Below, piece after piece: positions 8,630-18,011 of a DNA stretch of 64,000 bases. The first letter of the stretch is position 1, and each line of letters starts with the position of its first letter. The notes under the pieces are model-generated. The model had not been told where the DNA came from, searched no databases, and was given only the letters and a program-made list of their open reading frames with translations. Source of the DNA: Ochrobactrum chromiisoli (GTDB taxonomy: Bacteria > Pseudomonadota > Alphaproteobacteria > Rhizobiales > Rhizobiaceae); contig NZ_JAPHAV010000002.1 in NCBI RefSeq assembly GCF_026241335.1, positions 186,001-250,000 of the forward strand, given 5' to 3'. Made by a program: the position numbers and the translations under genes.

Positions 8630-9922
8630 ATGCTGGAAAAGCTGTTCAAGTTGCAGGAACACGGCACATCGGTGAGAACGGAAGTTATCGCCGGTTTGAC
8701 GACCTTCCTGACCATGTCTTACATCATCTTCGTCAATCCTGATATTTTGTCCAGCACGGGCATGGATCGCAACGCGGTTTTCGTTGCAACCTGTCTTGCG
8801 GCGGCATTGGGTTCGATCGTCATGGCACTTGTTGCCAATTGGCCGATCGGCATGGCTCCGGGCATGGGCCTGAATGCCTTTTTCGCCTTCACAGTTGTGG
8901 GCGCTATGGGCTTTTCATGGCAACAGGCGCTTGGCGCGGTATTCATCTCTGGTGTCATCTTCCTGCTCCTCACCGTAACAGGTATTCGACGTTGGCTGGT
9001 TGAGGGTATTCCACAATCATTGCGCAGCGCCATTGCAGCCGGTATTGGCATGTTTCTGGCGTTGATCGGTCTTAAGAATGCAGGCATTGTTGTTGCTAAT
9101 CCGGCAACACTGGTCGGTCTTGGCGATTTGCATGGTGCCGGTCCGCTTCTGGCGATTGCAGGCTTTTTCATCATCGCAGCTCTGGATGCGCTCAAAATTC
9201 GCGGCGCAATTCTGATCGGTATCCTCGTTGTTACCATTGCATCGATTTCGCTCGGCATTACGCAGTTTAATGGTGTGTTCGACACGCCTCCAAGTCTCAT
9301 GCCGACATTCATGCAGCTTGATATCATGGGTGCCTTGCATACCGGCATTCTGCATGTGATTCTGGTTTTCGTGCTTGTCGAAGTTTTTGACGCGACCGGT
9401 ACGCTGATCGGTGTTGCAAAGCGCGGCGGCCTGATCGAACCGGGTAAGCCAAATCGGCTTGGCAGGGCCTTGTTTGCAGATAGCACAGCCATCCTCGGCG
9501 GCTCACTGCTCGGCACATCCTCAACGACCGCTTACGTCGAAAGCGCATCCGGCGTTCAGGCTGGTGGCCGAACAGGTTTGACAGCACTTGTTGTTGCTGT
9601 GCTGTTCCTTGCTGCGCTGTTCATTTCACCGCTGGCAGGTTCCGTGCCTGCCTATGCCACAGCACCGGCACTTGTTTATGTTGCCTGCCTGATGATGCGT
9701 GAGTTGTCAGAAATCAAGTGGGACGAGATCACAGAAGCAGCGCCTGCCGCTCTGACGGCACTTGCAATTCCATTCACCTATTCGATTGCAAACGGTCTTG
9801 CTTTTGGTTTCATCACCTATGTTGTGCTCAAAGCTGTCACCGGAAAAGCACGCGAGGTGCATCTGGCAACATGGATTGTAGCGGCATTGTTTGTGATCCG
9901 CTTCGCATTTTTCCCAGAATAA
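8630..9922 (+). CDS. NCS2-family purine (adenine/guanine/hypoxanthine) permease, AzgA-like
   Basis: 430 residues, about 13 hydrophobic segments. Family marks are the N-terminal LTTFLTMSYIIFVNPDILS, GMAPGMGLNAFFAFTVV and the motif EVFDATGTLIGVAKRGGL. The loop GTSSTTAYVESASGVQAGGR is the signature of the AzgA/GhxP/PbuG branch. GGAGGG just upstream supports the ATG at 8630 over a longer frame from 8579. It imports purine bases by proton symport. The deaminase 58 bases downstream may act on related substrates, though a terminator separates the two. Confidence 0.88.
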   Translation: MLEKLFKLQEHGTSVRTEVIAGLTTFLTMSYIIFVNPDILSSTGMDRNAVFVATCLAAALGSIVMALVANWPIGMAPGMGLNAFFAFTVVGAMGFSWQQALGAVFISGVIFLLLTVTGIRRWLVEGIPQSLRSAIAAGIGMFLALIGLKNAGIVVANPATLVGLGDLHGAGPLLAIAGFFIIAALDALKIRGAILIGILVVTIASISLGITQFNGVFDTPPSLMPTFMQLDIMGALHTGILHVILVFVLVEVFDATGTLIGVAKRGGLIEPGKPNRLGRALFADSTAILGGSLLGTSSTTAYVESASGVQAGGRTGLTALVVAVLFLAALFISPLAGSVPAYATAPALVYVACLMMRELSEIKWDEITEAAPAALTALAIPFTYSIANGLAFGFITYVVLKAVTGKAREVHLATWIVAALFVIRFAFFPE

Positions 9923-9926
9923 CAAT

Positions 9927-9957
9927 AAACGCCGGGGCAATACCCCGGCGTTTTTCT
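9927..9957 (+). terminator. Intrinsic terminator after the NCS2 gene
   Basis: The 11-bp stem aaacgccgggg / ccccggcgttt with loop caata is followed by tttttct. Confidence 0.88.
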
Positions 9958-9980
9958 ATCTGCTTTATTTGGGAGTTCAG

Positions 9981-10583
9981 ATGATGGCACCGGATGAATT
10001 TAAGCTGCTTGAGAAGCTAATTGATGTCATTGAACAAGACATCATTCCTTTGACCCAACAGGGCGTTGCAAAAGGCAACAAGGTGTTTGGTGCTGCACTT
10101 TTGCGCAAGTCAGATTTATCTCTGGTGCTGGCTGAAACGAATAATGAAACCGAAAATCCCCTCTGGCATGGCGAAGTGCACACGCTCAAACGCTTTTATG
10201 AAATGCCGGAGCAGGGGCGCCCCAACACCAAAGATATGGTTTTCCTGTCCACGCATGAGCCATGCTCTATGTGCCTTTCGGCGATTACGTGGAGCGGGTT
10301 TGATAATTTTTATTATCTGTTCAGCCATGAGGATTCACGCGATGCGTTTTCGATCCCGCATGATCTGAAAATCCTCAAAGAGGTCTTCACATTAGAGCCG
10401 GGTGGCTACAACCGCGATAATAGCTTCTGGCACAGCCATTCAATTCCAAAAATGGTGGCATCGCTGCCGGAGCCGGATCGTCAGCGGCTGGAAAAGCGAC
10501 TGGATGCAATTCGCGCACAATATGATGCAATGTCCGGCGCGTATCAGTCATCAAAAGACGGAAATACTATTCCGCTGAGCTAA
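9981..10583 (+). CDS. Zinc-dependent nucleoside/nucleotide deaminase family protein
   Basis: 200 residues from the ATG at 9981, which follows ggGAG by five bases; an in-frame TTG at 9969 would overlap that ribosome site. The cytidine-deaminase-fold zinc site is complete: HGE (in LWHGEVHTL, near residue 57) and PCSMC (in STHEPCSMCLSAIT, near residues 94-98). The C-terminal half is long and charged. The family includes cytosine, guanine and tRNA adenosine deaminases. The purine permease upstream makes a base or nucleoside plausible, but the substrate is not shown. Confidence 0.8.
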   Translation: MMAPDEFKLLEKLIDVIEQDIIPLTQQGVAKGNKVFGAALLRKSDLSLVLAETNNETENPLWHGEVHTLKRFYEMPEQGRPNTKDMVFLSTHEPCSMCLSAITWSGFDNFYYLFSHEDSRDAFSIPHDLKILKEVFTLEPGGYNRDNSFWHSHSIPKMVASLPEPDRQRLEKRLDAIRAQYDAMSGAYQSSKDGNTIPLS

Positions 10584-10587
10584 TTCA

Positions 10588-10624
10588 AAGGCCGCATATC
10601 AAATCTGATATGCGGCCTTATTAT
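10588..10624. terminator. Bidirectional intrinsic terminator
   Basis: The 13-bp stem aaggccgcatatc / gatatgcggcctt with loop aaatct is followed by attatttt. It separates the convergent deaminase and FAH-family genes. Confidence 0.85.
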
Positions 10625-10625
10625 T

Positions 10626-11795
10626 TTAAATCTTGTCGAGCAGATTGCGCTTCTGAAGGTTCTGGATCAAAGCGCGAATACCAAAAGTCCATTCGGCGCA
10701 GTTATCGGTGCGATCCACCCAATTGACGAGACATCCGAGCTTAGGCGTAGAGATTTCCACCTTGTCGCCGATTTCGTGTGTGAAGCCCTGACCTGCTCCA
10801 CGACGGTCTTTGACGGGGGCAAACATTGTGCCGAGGAAAAGAACGGCACCATCAGGATATTGGTGGTTACGGTTCATCATTTGCCCGGCAAGATTTTCCG
10901 GATCGCGACTGATCGCTTCCATTGGGCTTTCCCCGGTCATTTCGAAACCATCGCTACCGGTTACTTTGAGCGAAAGCTTGAGCTTGCGCAGAACATCCAT
11001 GGTGAAGTTTCCGTCGAAAAGACGAATGAACGGGCCAACTCCGCAGGATGCATTGTTGTCCTTGGCCTTGCCGAGAAGCAACGCTGAGCGCCCTTCGACG
11101 TCACGCAAATTGACGTCATTTCCGAGTGTTGCACCGACAATGCGGCCATCCGAAGCCACAGCCAGGACCACCTCCGGTTCAGGATTGTTCCATTGCGAGA
11201 TCGGCAGGATGCCAACCGTGGCACCACAGCCAACCGCAGACATGGGCTGCGACTTGGTGAAAATTTCAGCATCGGGACCGATCCCGACTTCCAGATATTG
11301 CGACCAGAGGCCCATTTCCTGAAGCAGCGCCTTGACCTGTGCAGCTTTCTCGGAACCGGCGGCGACGCCGCGCAGACTGTCGCCAATCACTGGTGCAAGC
11401 CGATCACGGACTTCGCGCGCGCGCGTCGGATCGCCTTTTGCCTGTTCTTCGATCACGCGCTCGAGCATGCTGTCGGCGAAAGTGACGCCTGCCGCTTTGA
11501 TTGATTGCAAATCGATGGGCGCCAGCAATTCGCCTTTTGCGCCGGAAAGATAATCGTCTAGAGCGCCAAGATCGGCAAAGCGGCTGACATCCTTGAGCTC
11601 ATCGACCAGTGTTTTACGTTCGAGCAAGCCGGAAACGGTTGCGGAAAGTTGAGAGAGATCATGCACATGGCCATTGGCGACCAAAACGGGGCAGGGACCA
11701 TTTTCAGCCTTTGACCACACCCGGCCGATCAGAACTGCCGATGCACTATCTTCGGGCAGGATGGTGGATGAATTCAGAATATGCTTGTCTTGCAC
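10626..11795 (-). CDS. Fumarylacetoacetate hydrolase (FAH) family enzyme
   Basis: About 390 residues. The C-terminal FAH fold contains EPEVVLAVASDGRIVGATLG (metal-ligand E-x-E region) and the FLGTMFAP / GFTHEIGDKVEISTP end. The GTG at 11795 has GGAGG seven bases upstream; an ATG five codons earlier (11810) is the alternative. It lies opposite a FadR-type regulator and gluconokinase. Long FAH enzymes of this type often act on 2-keto-3-deoxy sugar acids as dehydratases, so a sugar-acid role is a reasonable inference, not proven. Confidence 0.78.
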   Translation of the reverse strand: MQDKHILNSSTILPEDSASAVLIGRVWSKAENGPCPVLVANGHVHDLSQLSATVSGLLERKTLVDELKDVSRFADLGALDDYLSGAKGELLAPIDLQSIKAAGVTFADSMLERVIEEQAKGDPTRAREVRDRLAPVIGDSLRGVAAGSEKAAQVKALLQEMGLWSQYLEVGIGPDAEIFTKSQPMSAVGCGATVGILPISQWNNPEPEVVLAVASDGRIVGATLGNDVNLRDVEGRSALLLGKAKDNNASCGVGPFIRLFDGNFTMDVLRKLKLSLKVTGSDGFEMTGESPMEAISRDPENLAGQMMNRNHQYPDGAVLFLGTMFAPVKDRRGAGQGFTHEIGDKVEISTPKLGCLVNWVDRTDNCAEWTFGIRALIQNLQKRNLLDKI

Positions 11796-12024
11796 GGATA
11801 GTCCTCCCATTTGGCAATATCTCCTCAACTCAGAAATCCGGATTGAATTGAATCCGAATTTATTGTCTGGTTGTCTGATAACTGTATATACCTGCTTTGA
11901 AAACAGTTTTATGCACCAAATGCGGTTTCGACATGAAATAGTGTTTCACATTGCAGAACCATAACAGGTCAAATATCAATGGCTTCAATAGCGGTCGAGT
12001 GTCAGGACATTATGGGAGAACGCC

Positions 12025-12732
12025 TTGTTCGATGAAATCAGACGGAGTGAACAGCTTCCCGCCCGTATTGCTTCTGAGATTGTGCGCCAGATAACCGAAG
12101 GTAGCTGGCAACCTGGGCATAAATTGCCAACCGAACATCGTTTGGCCCAAAGTTTTGGCGTTAGCCGTTCGGTCATTCGCGAGGCTATTGCGCAACTGCG
12201 CAGCGAGGGGCTGATTGAAACGCGACAGGGGGTTGGCGCATTTGTTACCGAACCCGACCGGCGTCAAGCGATTCGTATTGAGCCTGAAACGCTTGCCGAC
12301 CGCGATCATTTCCGCAGCTTGTTTCAGCTGCGCATGGCACTTGAGATTGAGGCTGCTGGCCTTGCGGCTGTGCATCACACGGCTGAGGACATGTGCAAGC
12401 TGGATGAAGCGCTCGCAGGAATGAGTGGCCACAAGAAATGGGCCGATGAAGGCATTGATGCCGATCTGGCATTTCACCGCGCATTGGCGAGTGCCACGCA
12501 TAACGAATATTTTCCTCTCGTTCTTGGTTTTATTGCAGAGCGTATTAGCCAGGCCATTCGCGCCGCGCGGGCGCGTGCGGTTCTCGAAGAGATCGTTGAA
12601 ATCACAATTCAGGAGCATCAAGCAGTCCGCGATGCGATTGCCGAGCGCGATCCTTTAAAGGCGCGAGACGTCATGCGAAAGCATGTGGTCGGCGCTGCAC
12701 AACGCGTTAATCTTGAGTTGGAGACATTCTGA
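12025..12732 (+). CDS. GntR-family regulator, FadR/FCD subfamily
   Basis: 235 residues. The N-terminal winged HTH (residues ~8-75) has LPARIASEIVRQITEGSWQP, LPTEHRLAQSFGVSRSVIRE and the wing RQGVGAFV. The C-terminal all-helical FCD domain has the metal/ligand histidines in LAFHRALASATHN and EHQAVRDAI. The start is TTG with GGAGA at six bases. It is divergent from the FAH-family gene and two bases from gluconokinase, so it probably controls both in response to a sugar acid. Confidence 0.88.
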   Translation: MFDEIRRSEQLPARIASEIVRQITEGSWQPGHKLPTEHRLAQSFGVSRSVIREAIAQLRSEGLIETRQGVGAFVTEPDRRQAIRIEPETLADRDHFRSLFQLRMALEIEAAGLAAVHHTAEDMCKLDEALAGMSGHKKWADEGIDADLAFHRALASATHNEYFPLVLGFIAERISQAIRAARARAVLEEIVEITIQEHQAVRDAIAERDPLKARDVMRKHVVGAAQRVNLELETF

Positions 12733-12734
12733 GC

Positions 12735-13250
12735 ATGTCGGGATTGCATATAATAGTCATGGGCGTTTCCGGCTCCGGTAAATCGACAGTCGGGGAAAGG
12801 CTGGCAGAAGCCCTTCATCTGCCTTTTCTTGAAGGTGACAGCCTGCATCCACAATCCAATGTCGATAAAATGGTGGCTGGAATTCCGTTGCAGGATGATG
12901 ATCGTTGGCCTTGGCTTGACCTCATCGCAGAGCGTCTTGCAACGGCTGAAAGCGGAATCATTATATCCTGCTCATCGCTTAAGAGAAGCTATCGTGAGCG
13001 CCTTCGGAAGGCTGCACATGGACCGCTGTTGTTCATTTTTCTCGATGGCAGTTTTGAAGTTCTGCATGAACATATGGGCCACCGTACCGGCCACTTCATG
13101 CCATTAGCAATGCTGGAAAGCCAACTTGCCACCCTCGAAAGCCCGGTCGGCGAACCCATGGTATTCCGCGCAGATGTTGTCGATCCTATTGAGAAAATCG
13201 TTTCAGAAAGCCTTGAATGGATCCGTTCGATGGCGGCCGAGTTACCGTAG
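12735..13250 (+). CDS. gntK: Gluconokinase
   Basis: 171 residues, the normal length. P-loop MGVSGSGKSTVGERLA (residues ~10-25), followed by FLEGDSLHPQSNVDKMVAGI, which is the gluconate-binding signature, DDDRWPWL and CSSLKRSYRERLR. It phosphorylates D-gluconate to 6-phosphogluconate for the Entner-Doudoroff or pentose phosphate routes. It is cotranscribed with the FadR-type regulator (2-base gap). Its last 9 bases overlap the 3' end of the convergent SLC13 gene. Confidence 0.92.
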   Translation: MSGLHIIVMGVSGSGKSTVGERLAEALHLPFLEGDSLHPQSNVDKMVAGIPLQDDDRWPWLDLIAERLATAESGIIISCSSLKRSYRERLRKAAHGPLLFIFLDGSFEVLHEHMGHRTGHFMPLAMLESQLATLESPVGEPMVFRADVVDPIEKIVSESLEWIRSMAAELP

Positions 13251-15014
13251 CGGCCAGAAGAACATCAGCGCAGGCACTGTTACAAGTGCGATAATGATCG
13301 ATAATGGCAGCCCAAGTCTGGGATAATCGCTGAACTTATAGCCGCCGGGACCCATCACAAGCGTATTGCACTGATGTCCGATCGGGGTGAGGAAATCGCA
13401 CCCCGCGCCAATCGCTACCGCCATAAGAAAGGCTTCCGGCTTAAAGCCCAGTCCCGCTGCGAAACTCGTTGCAATCGGAGCCATAACCAGCACCGTTGCG
13501 GCATTGTTGAGAAAAGGCGTGACCATCATGGCCGTCACCAGAATGAGCGCCAGTGCGCCAGCAGGCGGCAATTGGTGACCAATGTTTGACAGCCATTGTG
13601 CGATCAGCTCAGTGCCTCCCGTTGTTCGCAAAGCATCAGACACAGGTATCAGGGCCGCAAGCATCACCAGAATTGGGCCGTCGATCTCATCATAGACTTC
13701 GTTGATCGGAATGACTTTGAATAGCAGCATAGCAACGGCCGCGGCAAAAAATGCAACCGCGACAGGCACGATACTCAATGCCGTCGCACCAATTGCAGCA
13801 ATGAGAATGGTAAGCGGGACGAGGCCACGCCGGACACTTCCAAGCATCAGCTTGCGTCGTGCCAATGGCAGCAATTCAGATTCGGTCAGGAAGTTTGAAA
13901 GGCTGGCTTGTCTGCCTTGCAGAACCACCACATCCCCAAAGCTTAGACGTACCTCACTCAGCCGTTCTGAAATACGCTGGCCGGGCCGGCTGACTGCGAG
14001 CAGATTGACCTCATAGCGCGCGTAGATATCAAGCTGTTGTGCGTTCAGGCCGACCAGGCGGGAATTGGTGCCGATAACAGCCTCAACGGTTTCGATCTCC
14101 GTTGAACCGCTTGTTTCAGACGGGTTTCTGTTTTTCGATAGAGTGAGTTTTCCAGAACTTACAACGGTGTCCAGTGCTTTCGGATCGCCTTCAAGCAGCA
14201 CGACATCGTTTTCAACAATCACGGTATCGGGCAAAGGTGTAATGCGGCTGTTCTTGCGAACGATCGATGTTACCATCGCCTCGCCTTCAGCTGGCTTGAT
14301 CAGATCACTGATGCGTTTACCAACAACAGGAGAATTGGCAAGCACACTGGCTTCACAGGCGTAGTTTTTGATCTTAATCGCTTCGTTGAGCGAAATGTTT
14401 TCGCGCGTGCGCTGTGGCACAAGCCAATAAAAAGTCACAAGGTAAATCAGACCTACACTGGCGAGTATAGCGCCGACGGGGGTGAAATCGAACATCGTGA
14501 AGGGCTGACCGACCATTTCACCGCGAATGCGCGACACAACGATGTTGGGTGAGGTGCCCACTTGCGTCATCAAGCCACCAAGCAGCGCACCAAACGCCAT
14601 TGGCATCAGGAAGGTTGATGGCGAGACATTGGAGCGGCGCGCAAACTGGAACGCAACCGGAATCATAATTGCCAATGCACCAACATTTTTCACGAATGCC
14701 GATAAAACTGTAACAATGGCAACAAGAACCGCGAGCTGCAATCGAACGCTGTTTATATCCGGCAGAAATCGCTGAACCGCGTCTTGCATAAGGCCTGAGC
14801 GTGCCACTCCGGCACTCACAATCAGCGCGCTGCCCACGATAATGACGATGCCATCACTGAAACCGGTAAAAGCCTGATCATAAGGGACGACGCCAACGGC
14901 AACAGCCAATAAAAGCGAGCAGAGAGCTACAATATCGTAGCGAAATCTGCCCCAGATAAATGCCCCCATCATAAGAATGATCACTGCAAAGGACAGTATC
15001 TGCGGATGGGTCAT
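13242..15014 (-). CDS. SLC13-family permease with two RCK_C (TrkA_C) domains
   Basis: 590 residues. Membrane halves (residues ~1-205 and ~400-590) each carry a CitT/SLC13 motif: KNVGALAIMIPVAFQ and LNNAATVLVMAPIATS, plus TQVGTSPNIVVS. Two soluble RCK_C modules lie between (around residues 220-290 and 310-390), ending in LSFGDVVVLQGRQ. Such proteins carry sulfate or dicarboxylates and may sense a nucleotide through the RCK domains. It is monocistronic and convergent with gntK. Substrate unknown. Confidence 0.83.
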   Translation of the reverse strand: MTHPQILSFAVIILMMGAFIWGRFRYDIVALCSLLLAVAVGVVPYDQAFTGFSDGIVIIVGSALIVSAGVARSGLMQDAVQRFLPDINSVRLQLAVLVAIVTVLSAFVKNVGALAIMIPVAFQFARRSNVSPSTFLMPMAFGALLGGLMTQVGTSPNIVVSRIRGEMVGQPFTMFDFTPVGAILASVGLIYLVTFYWLVPQRTRENISLNEAIKIKNYACEASVLANSPVVGKRISDLIKPAEGEAMVTSIVRKNSRITPLPDTVIVENDVVLLEGDPKALDTVVSSGKLTLSKNRNPSETSGSTEIETVEAVIGTNSRLVGLNAQQLDIYARYEVNLLAVSRPGQRISERLSEVRLSFGDVVVLQGRQASLSNFLTESELLPLARRKLMLGSVRRGLVPLTILIAAIGATALSIVPVAVAFFAAAVAMLLFKVIPINEVYDEIDGPILVMLAALIPVSDALRTTGGTELIAQWLSNIGHQLPPAGALALILVTAMMVTPFLNNAATVLVMAPIATSFAAGLGFKPEAFLMAVAIGAGCDFLTPIGHQCNTLVMGPGGYKFSDYPRLGLPLSIIIALVTVPALMFFWPLR

Positions 15015-15106
15015 CGAATGCGCGTTCCTCGGAAGGAGAAAAATATTCTATTTCGTGTGGCGCATAACAAAGAAAACGAAAATGCTAAAATGAAGCGATT
15101 TCTTAT

Positions 15107-15140
15107 ATATCGGGCGCTCAAAATGCAGAACGCCCGATAT
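15107..15140. terminator. Hairpin downstream of ugpC, probable terminator
   Basis: A 10-bp perfect stem, atatcgggcg / cgcccgatat, lies about 6 bases beyond the ugpC stop. The flank on the minus strand is A/T-rich but not a clean T-run, so strength is uncertain. Confidence 0.5.
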
Positions 15141-15145
15141 TGAAA

Positions 15146-16201
15146 TTAGTTGCTCGCGCGGCGACCATCGGCACCAAAAATATGAACGTCTTTCGCAGAA
15201 GCGCCGATTTTGACCATTTCATCGATGGAATGTTCTGAGCGACCAGCAACGCGGAAGATCAGCGGCTTGCCATCGGATAGAGAGCTATGGATATAGCTTT
15301 CGGCGCCAACCAATTCGATCGCATCAATACGTACTTCCGTGTTGAAGCCATCTGCGTCAGGCTCACCGTTCTCAATGATACGAATATCTTCAGGACGCAC
15401 ACCAAAAGTGTACTTCTCCGAAGGAAGCGCAACCGCTTTACCCGGCTGCCAGACAGTGCTTTCGCTCTTTTCGAGCAGATTCATCGATGGTGAACCGATG
15501 AAAGTGGCAACGAAGGTCGAAGCCGGTTTTTCATAAAGCTCAATTGGGGTGCCAACCTGCTCAATATTGCCGGCGTTCAATACCACGAGACGATCAGCCA
15601 TGGTCATGGCTTCCATCTGATCGTGTGTGACGTAAACACTGGTTGTGCCGAGTGCACGCTGAAGGCGCTTGATCTCAACGCGCATCTGTACGCGAAGTTT
15701 TGCATCGAGGTTTGAAAGCGGTTCATCGAAAAGGAATGCAGCCGGTTCACGCACGATAGCGCGACCCATGGCAACGCGCTGACGCTGACCGCCCGAAAGC
15801 TGGCGCGGCTTGCGATCAAGAAACTGTTCAATTTCAAGCGCTTTTGCGGCCTTGTTGATGCGGCGTTCGATTTCGTCTTTGGGTGTTTTGCGATTTTTCA
15901 GACCATAGGCGAGGTTTTCGCGAACAGTCATATGCGGATAGAGCGCATAGTTCTGAAACACCATTGCGATGTCGCGTTCGGCTGGTTCGACATCGTTGAC
16001 GATGCGGTCACCAATGGAAATTGTACCAGCACTGATGCCTTCAAGTCCTGCGATCATGCGCAGAAGCGTGGATTTTCCGCAGCCTGAAGGCCCAACAAGA
16101 ACGACGAACTCGCCGTCCTGAATATCCAGCGAAACGCCTTTGATGACTTCAACACCGCCGCCATAGCTTTTGCGGACATTATCAAGAATGATCTTGCTCA
16201 T
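15146..16201 (-). CDS. ugpC: sn-Glycerol-3-phosphate ABC importer, ATP-binding subunit UgpC
   Basis: 351 residues, a MalK-type ATPase with Walker [10 protein letters not shown] (~39-47), Q-loop [12 protein letters not shown] and signature [17 protein letters not shown]. Walker B is [11 protein letters not shown] and the H-loop is [12 protein letters not shown]-terminal TOBE/OB regulatory domain (~235-351) follows. It energises uptake of glycerol-3-phosphate and glycerophosphodiesters. Last gene of ugpBAEC; its start overlaps the ugpE stop by one base. Confidence 0.92.
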   Translation of the reverse strand: MSKIILDNVRKSYGGGVEVIKGVSLDIQDGEFVVLVGPSGCGKSTLLRMIAGLEGISAGTISIGDRIVNDVEPAERDIAMVFQNYALYPHMTVRENLAYGLKNRKTPKDEIERRINKAAKALEIEQFLDRKPRQLSGGQRQRVAMGRAIVREPAAFLFDEPLSNLDAKLRVQMRVEIKRLQRALGTTSVYVTHDQMEAMTMADRLVVLNAGNIEQVGTPIELYEKPASTFVATFIGSPSMNLLEKSESTVWQPGKAVALPSEKYTFGVRPEDIRIIENGEPDADGFNTEVRIDAIELVGAESYIHSSLSDGKPLIFRVAGRSEHSIDEMVKIGASAKDVHIFGADGRRASN

Positions 16202-17064
16202 TATTTTTCCGTTTCAACGAGACCTTTGACGAACCAGCGCTGCATCAATACCACCACGAGAATAGGCGGTATGATAGCCAGAATGGCCGTGACCATGACG
16301 TAATTCCACGGTGTGGAAGCATCGGCGAAATCCACCATACGGCGCAGGCCGATGATAATGGTGTTCATCTTTGCGTCATTGGTCACGAGCAGCGGCCACA
16401 GATACTGGGTCCAGCCATAAATGAAGAGAATGACGAAGAGGGCAGCAATGTTCGTCTTCGACAGCGGCAGCAGAATATCACGCATGAAGCGAAATGGACC
16501 TGCATTATCGATGCGTGCAGCTTCTACCAACTCACCGGGAATGGTGAGAAAGAACTGCCGGAACAGGAATGTTGCCGTTGCCGATGCCATCAAAGGCAAT
16601 GTCAGACCAGCGTAAGTGTCAATCAAACCGAGATCGACGATGACCTTATAGGTCGGGAGAATACGCACTTCGACAGGCAGCATCAGTGTAACAAAAATCA
16701 TCCAGAAGAAGAACATGCGGAATGGAAAGCGAAAGAATACAATCGCAAACGCCGACATGAAGGAGATGATGATCTTGCCAACGGCAATCAGCATGGCAAC
16801 GACGAATGAATTCCACAAAAGCCGTTCAAGACTGACGCCAACAACACGTTCAACGCCGCCGAATATGGCTTCGTTATAGTTCTCCATCATATGCCCGCCG
16901 GGCAAGAGCGAGATTGGCGGACGGATGATCTGGCCAGATGTCATCGTTGACGCGATGAAGGTGTAATAAATCGGAAAGGCAACAATGATGATCCCGATGA
17001 TCAGGATCAAATGGCCGATCAGATTGGAGACTGGGCGTTTTTCAATCATTCTCGCCTCACTCAC
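16201..17064 (-). CDS. ugpE: sn-Glycerol-3-phosphate ABC importer permease UgpE
   Basis: 287 residues, six hydrophobic segments. The EAA loop is [20 protein letters not shown], the coupling helix contacting UgpC. N-terminal [13 protein letters not shown] is typical of the MalG/UgpE branch. Start overlaps the ugpA stop by 4 bases (ATGA). Inner-membrane partner of UgpA. Confidence 0.92.
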   Translation of the reverse strand: MSEARMIEKRPVSNLIGHLILIIGIIIVAFPIYYTFIASTMTSGQIIRPPISLLPGGHMMENYNEAIFGGVERVVGVSLERLLWNSFVVAMLIAVGKIIISFMSAFAIVFFRFPFRMFFFWMIFVTLMLPVEVRILPTYKVIVDLGLIDTYAGLTLPLMASATATFLFRQFFLTIPGELVEAARIDNAGPFRFMRDILLPLSKTNIAALFVILFIYGWTQYLWPLLVTNDAKMNTIIIGLRRMVDFADASTPWNYVMVTAILAIIPPILVVVLMQRWFVKGLVETEK

Positions 17065-17942
17065 GAATAATGCACGCGCTTCTCAATGAAGCGGAACTGG
17101 AATGCGGTCAGGGCGATCACGATAATCATCAGAATAACTGACTGCGCCGATGAAGAGCCGAGGTTAAGATTGACGAAACCGTCATTATAAACCTTGTAGA
17201 CCAGAGTTTCGGTTGCTTTGGCAGGGCCGCCGCCGGTTACAGCATGGATGATGCCGAATGTGTCGAAGAAGGCGTAAACCGTGTTGACCACCAGCAGGAA
17301 GAATGTGGTTGGCGCCAGAAGCGGAAACACGATCGACCAGAATCGCCGCGCGCCGCGCGCGCCATCAATGGCAGCAGCTTCGATCAGTGATTTTGGAATG
17401 GCCTGAAGGCCCGCGACAAAAAACAGGAAATTGTAGGAGATCTGTTTCCATGCGGCTGCACCGACAATCATCGCCATCGCCTGATTGCCATTGAGCAGAG
17501 GATCCCATGCAAAGCCGCTGCTGCGCAGCAGATAGGCAAGTGTGCCCATCGCTGGGTTGAACATGAACAGCCACAACAGGCCTGCAACAGCGGGGGCTAC
17601 AGCATAGGGCCAGATCAGCAATGTACGATAAAATGTCTTGCCGCGAATGACACGGTCAGCAGCCGTTGCAAGCAGCAAGGCTGCGCCCATGGCTACAAAC
17701 GCAGTCAGAAGATTGAAGACAATCGTGACCTGAACGGAATGCAGGTAATTGGGGTCGGATAACACATTCGTAAAATTGGCAAGTCCAACGAATGTGGATT
17801 TCAATCCGAACGCGTCTTCGCGCATGAAGGATTGATAAATTGCCTGACTGGCTGGCCAGAAGAAGAAGATCACAGTCAATATGATCTGCGGGGCCAGCAG
17901 GAAAAAGGGTAAGACTTTGTTTGGAAACGTGACTTTCTGCAC
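17061..17942 (-). CDS. ugpA: sn-Glycerol-3-phosphate ABC importer permease UgpA
   Basis: 293 residues from a GTG at 17942 preceded by AAGGA; this start gives the [13 protein letters not shown] N-terminus. The frame extends to 17975, but that would cover the ribosome site. Six hydrophobic segments; EAA loop [20 protein letters not shown]. Pairs with UgpE in the membrane. Confidence 0.9.
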   Translation of the reverse strand: MQKVTFPNKVLPFFLLAPQIILTVIFFFWPASQAIYQSFMREDAFGLKSTFVGLANFTNVLSDPNYLHSVQVTIVFNLLTAFVAMGAALLLATAADRVIRGKTFYRTLLIWPYAVAPAVAGLLWLFMFNPAMGTLAYLLRSSGFAWDPLLNGNQAMAMIVGAAAWKQISYNFLFFVAGLQAIPKSLIEAAAIDGARGARRFWSIVFPLLAPTTFFLLVVNTVYAFFDTFGIIHAVTGGGPAKATETLVYKVYNDGFVNLNLGSSSAQSVILMIIVIALTAFQFRFIEKRVHYS

Positions 17943-17966
17943 GGGGAGTTTCCTTGCGGATAGCAA

Positions 17967-17994
17967 TACCGCCAACCCTAATGGGCCGGCGGTA
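17967..17994 (-). promoter_or_regulatory. Intercistronic hairpin between ugpB and ugpA
   Basis: Stem taccgcc / ggcggta with an inner ccc/ggg pairing sits in the 69-base gap. Hairpins here commonly protect or attenuate mRNA so that binding protein exceeds permease; that role is inferred. Confidence 0.5.
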
Positions 17995-18011
17995 TGCTTT
18001 ATTTCATCATA

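Noticed and set aside
8719-9516. 265-residue minus-strand frame inside the NCS2 gene
   Set aside because: Low-complexity Pro/Arg/Thr composition typical of an antisense shadow of a membrane protein gene.
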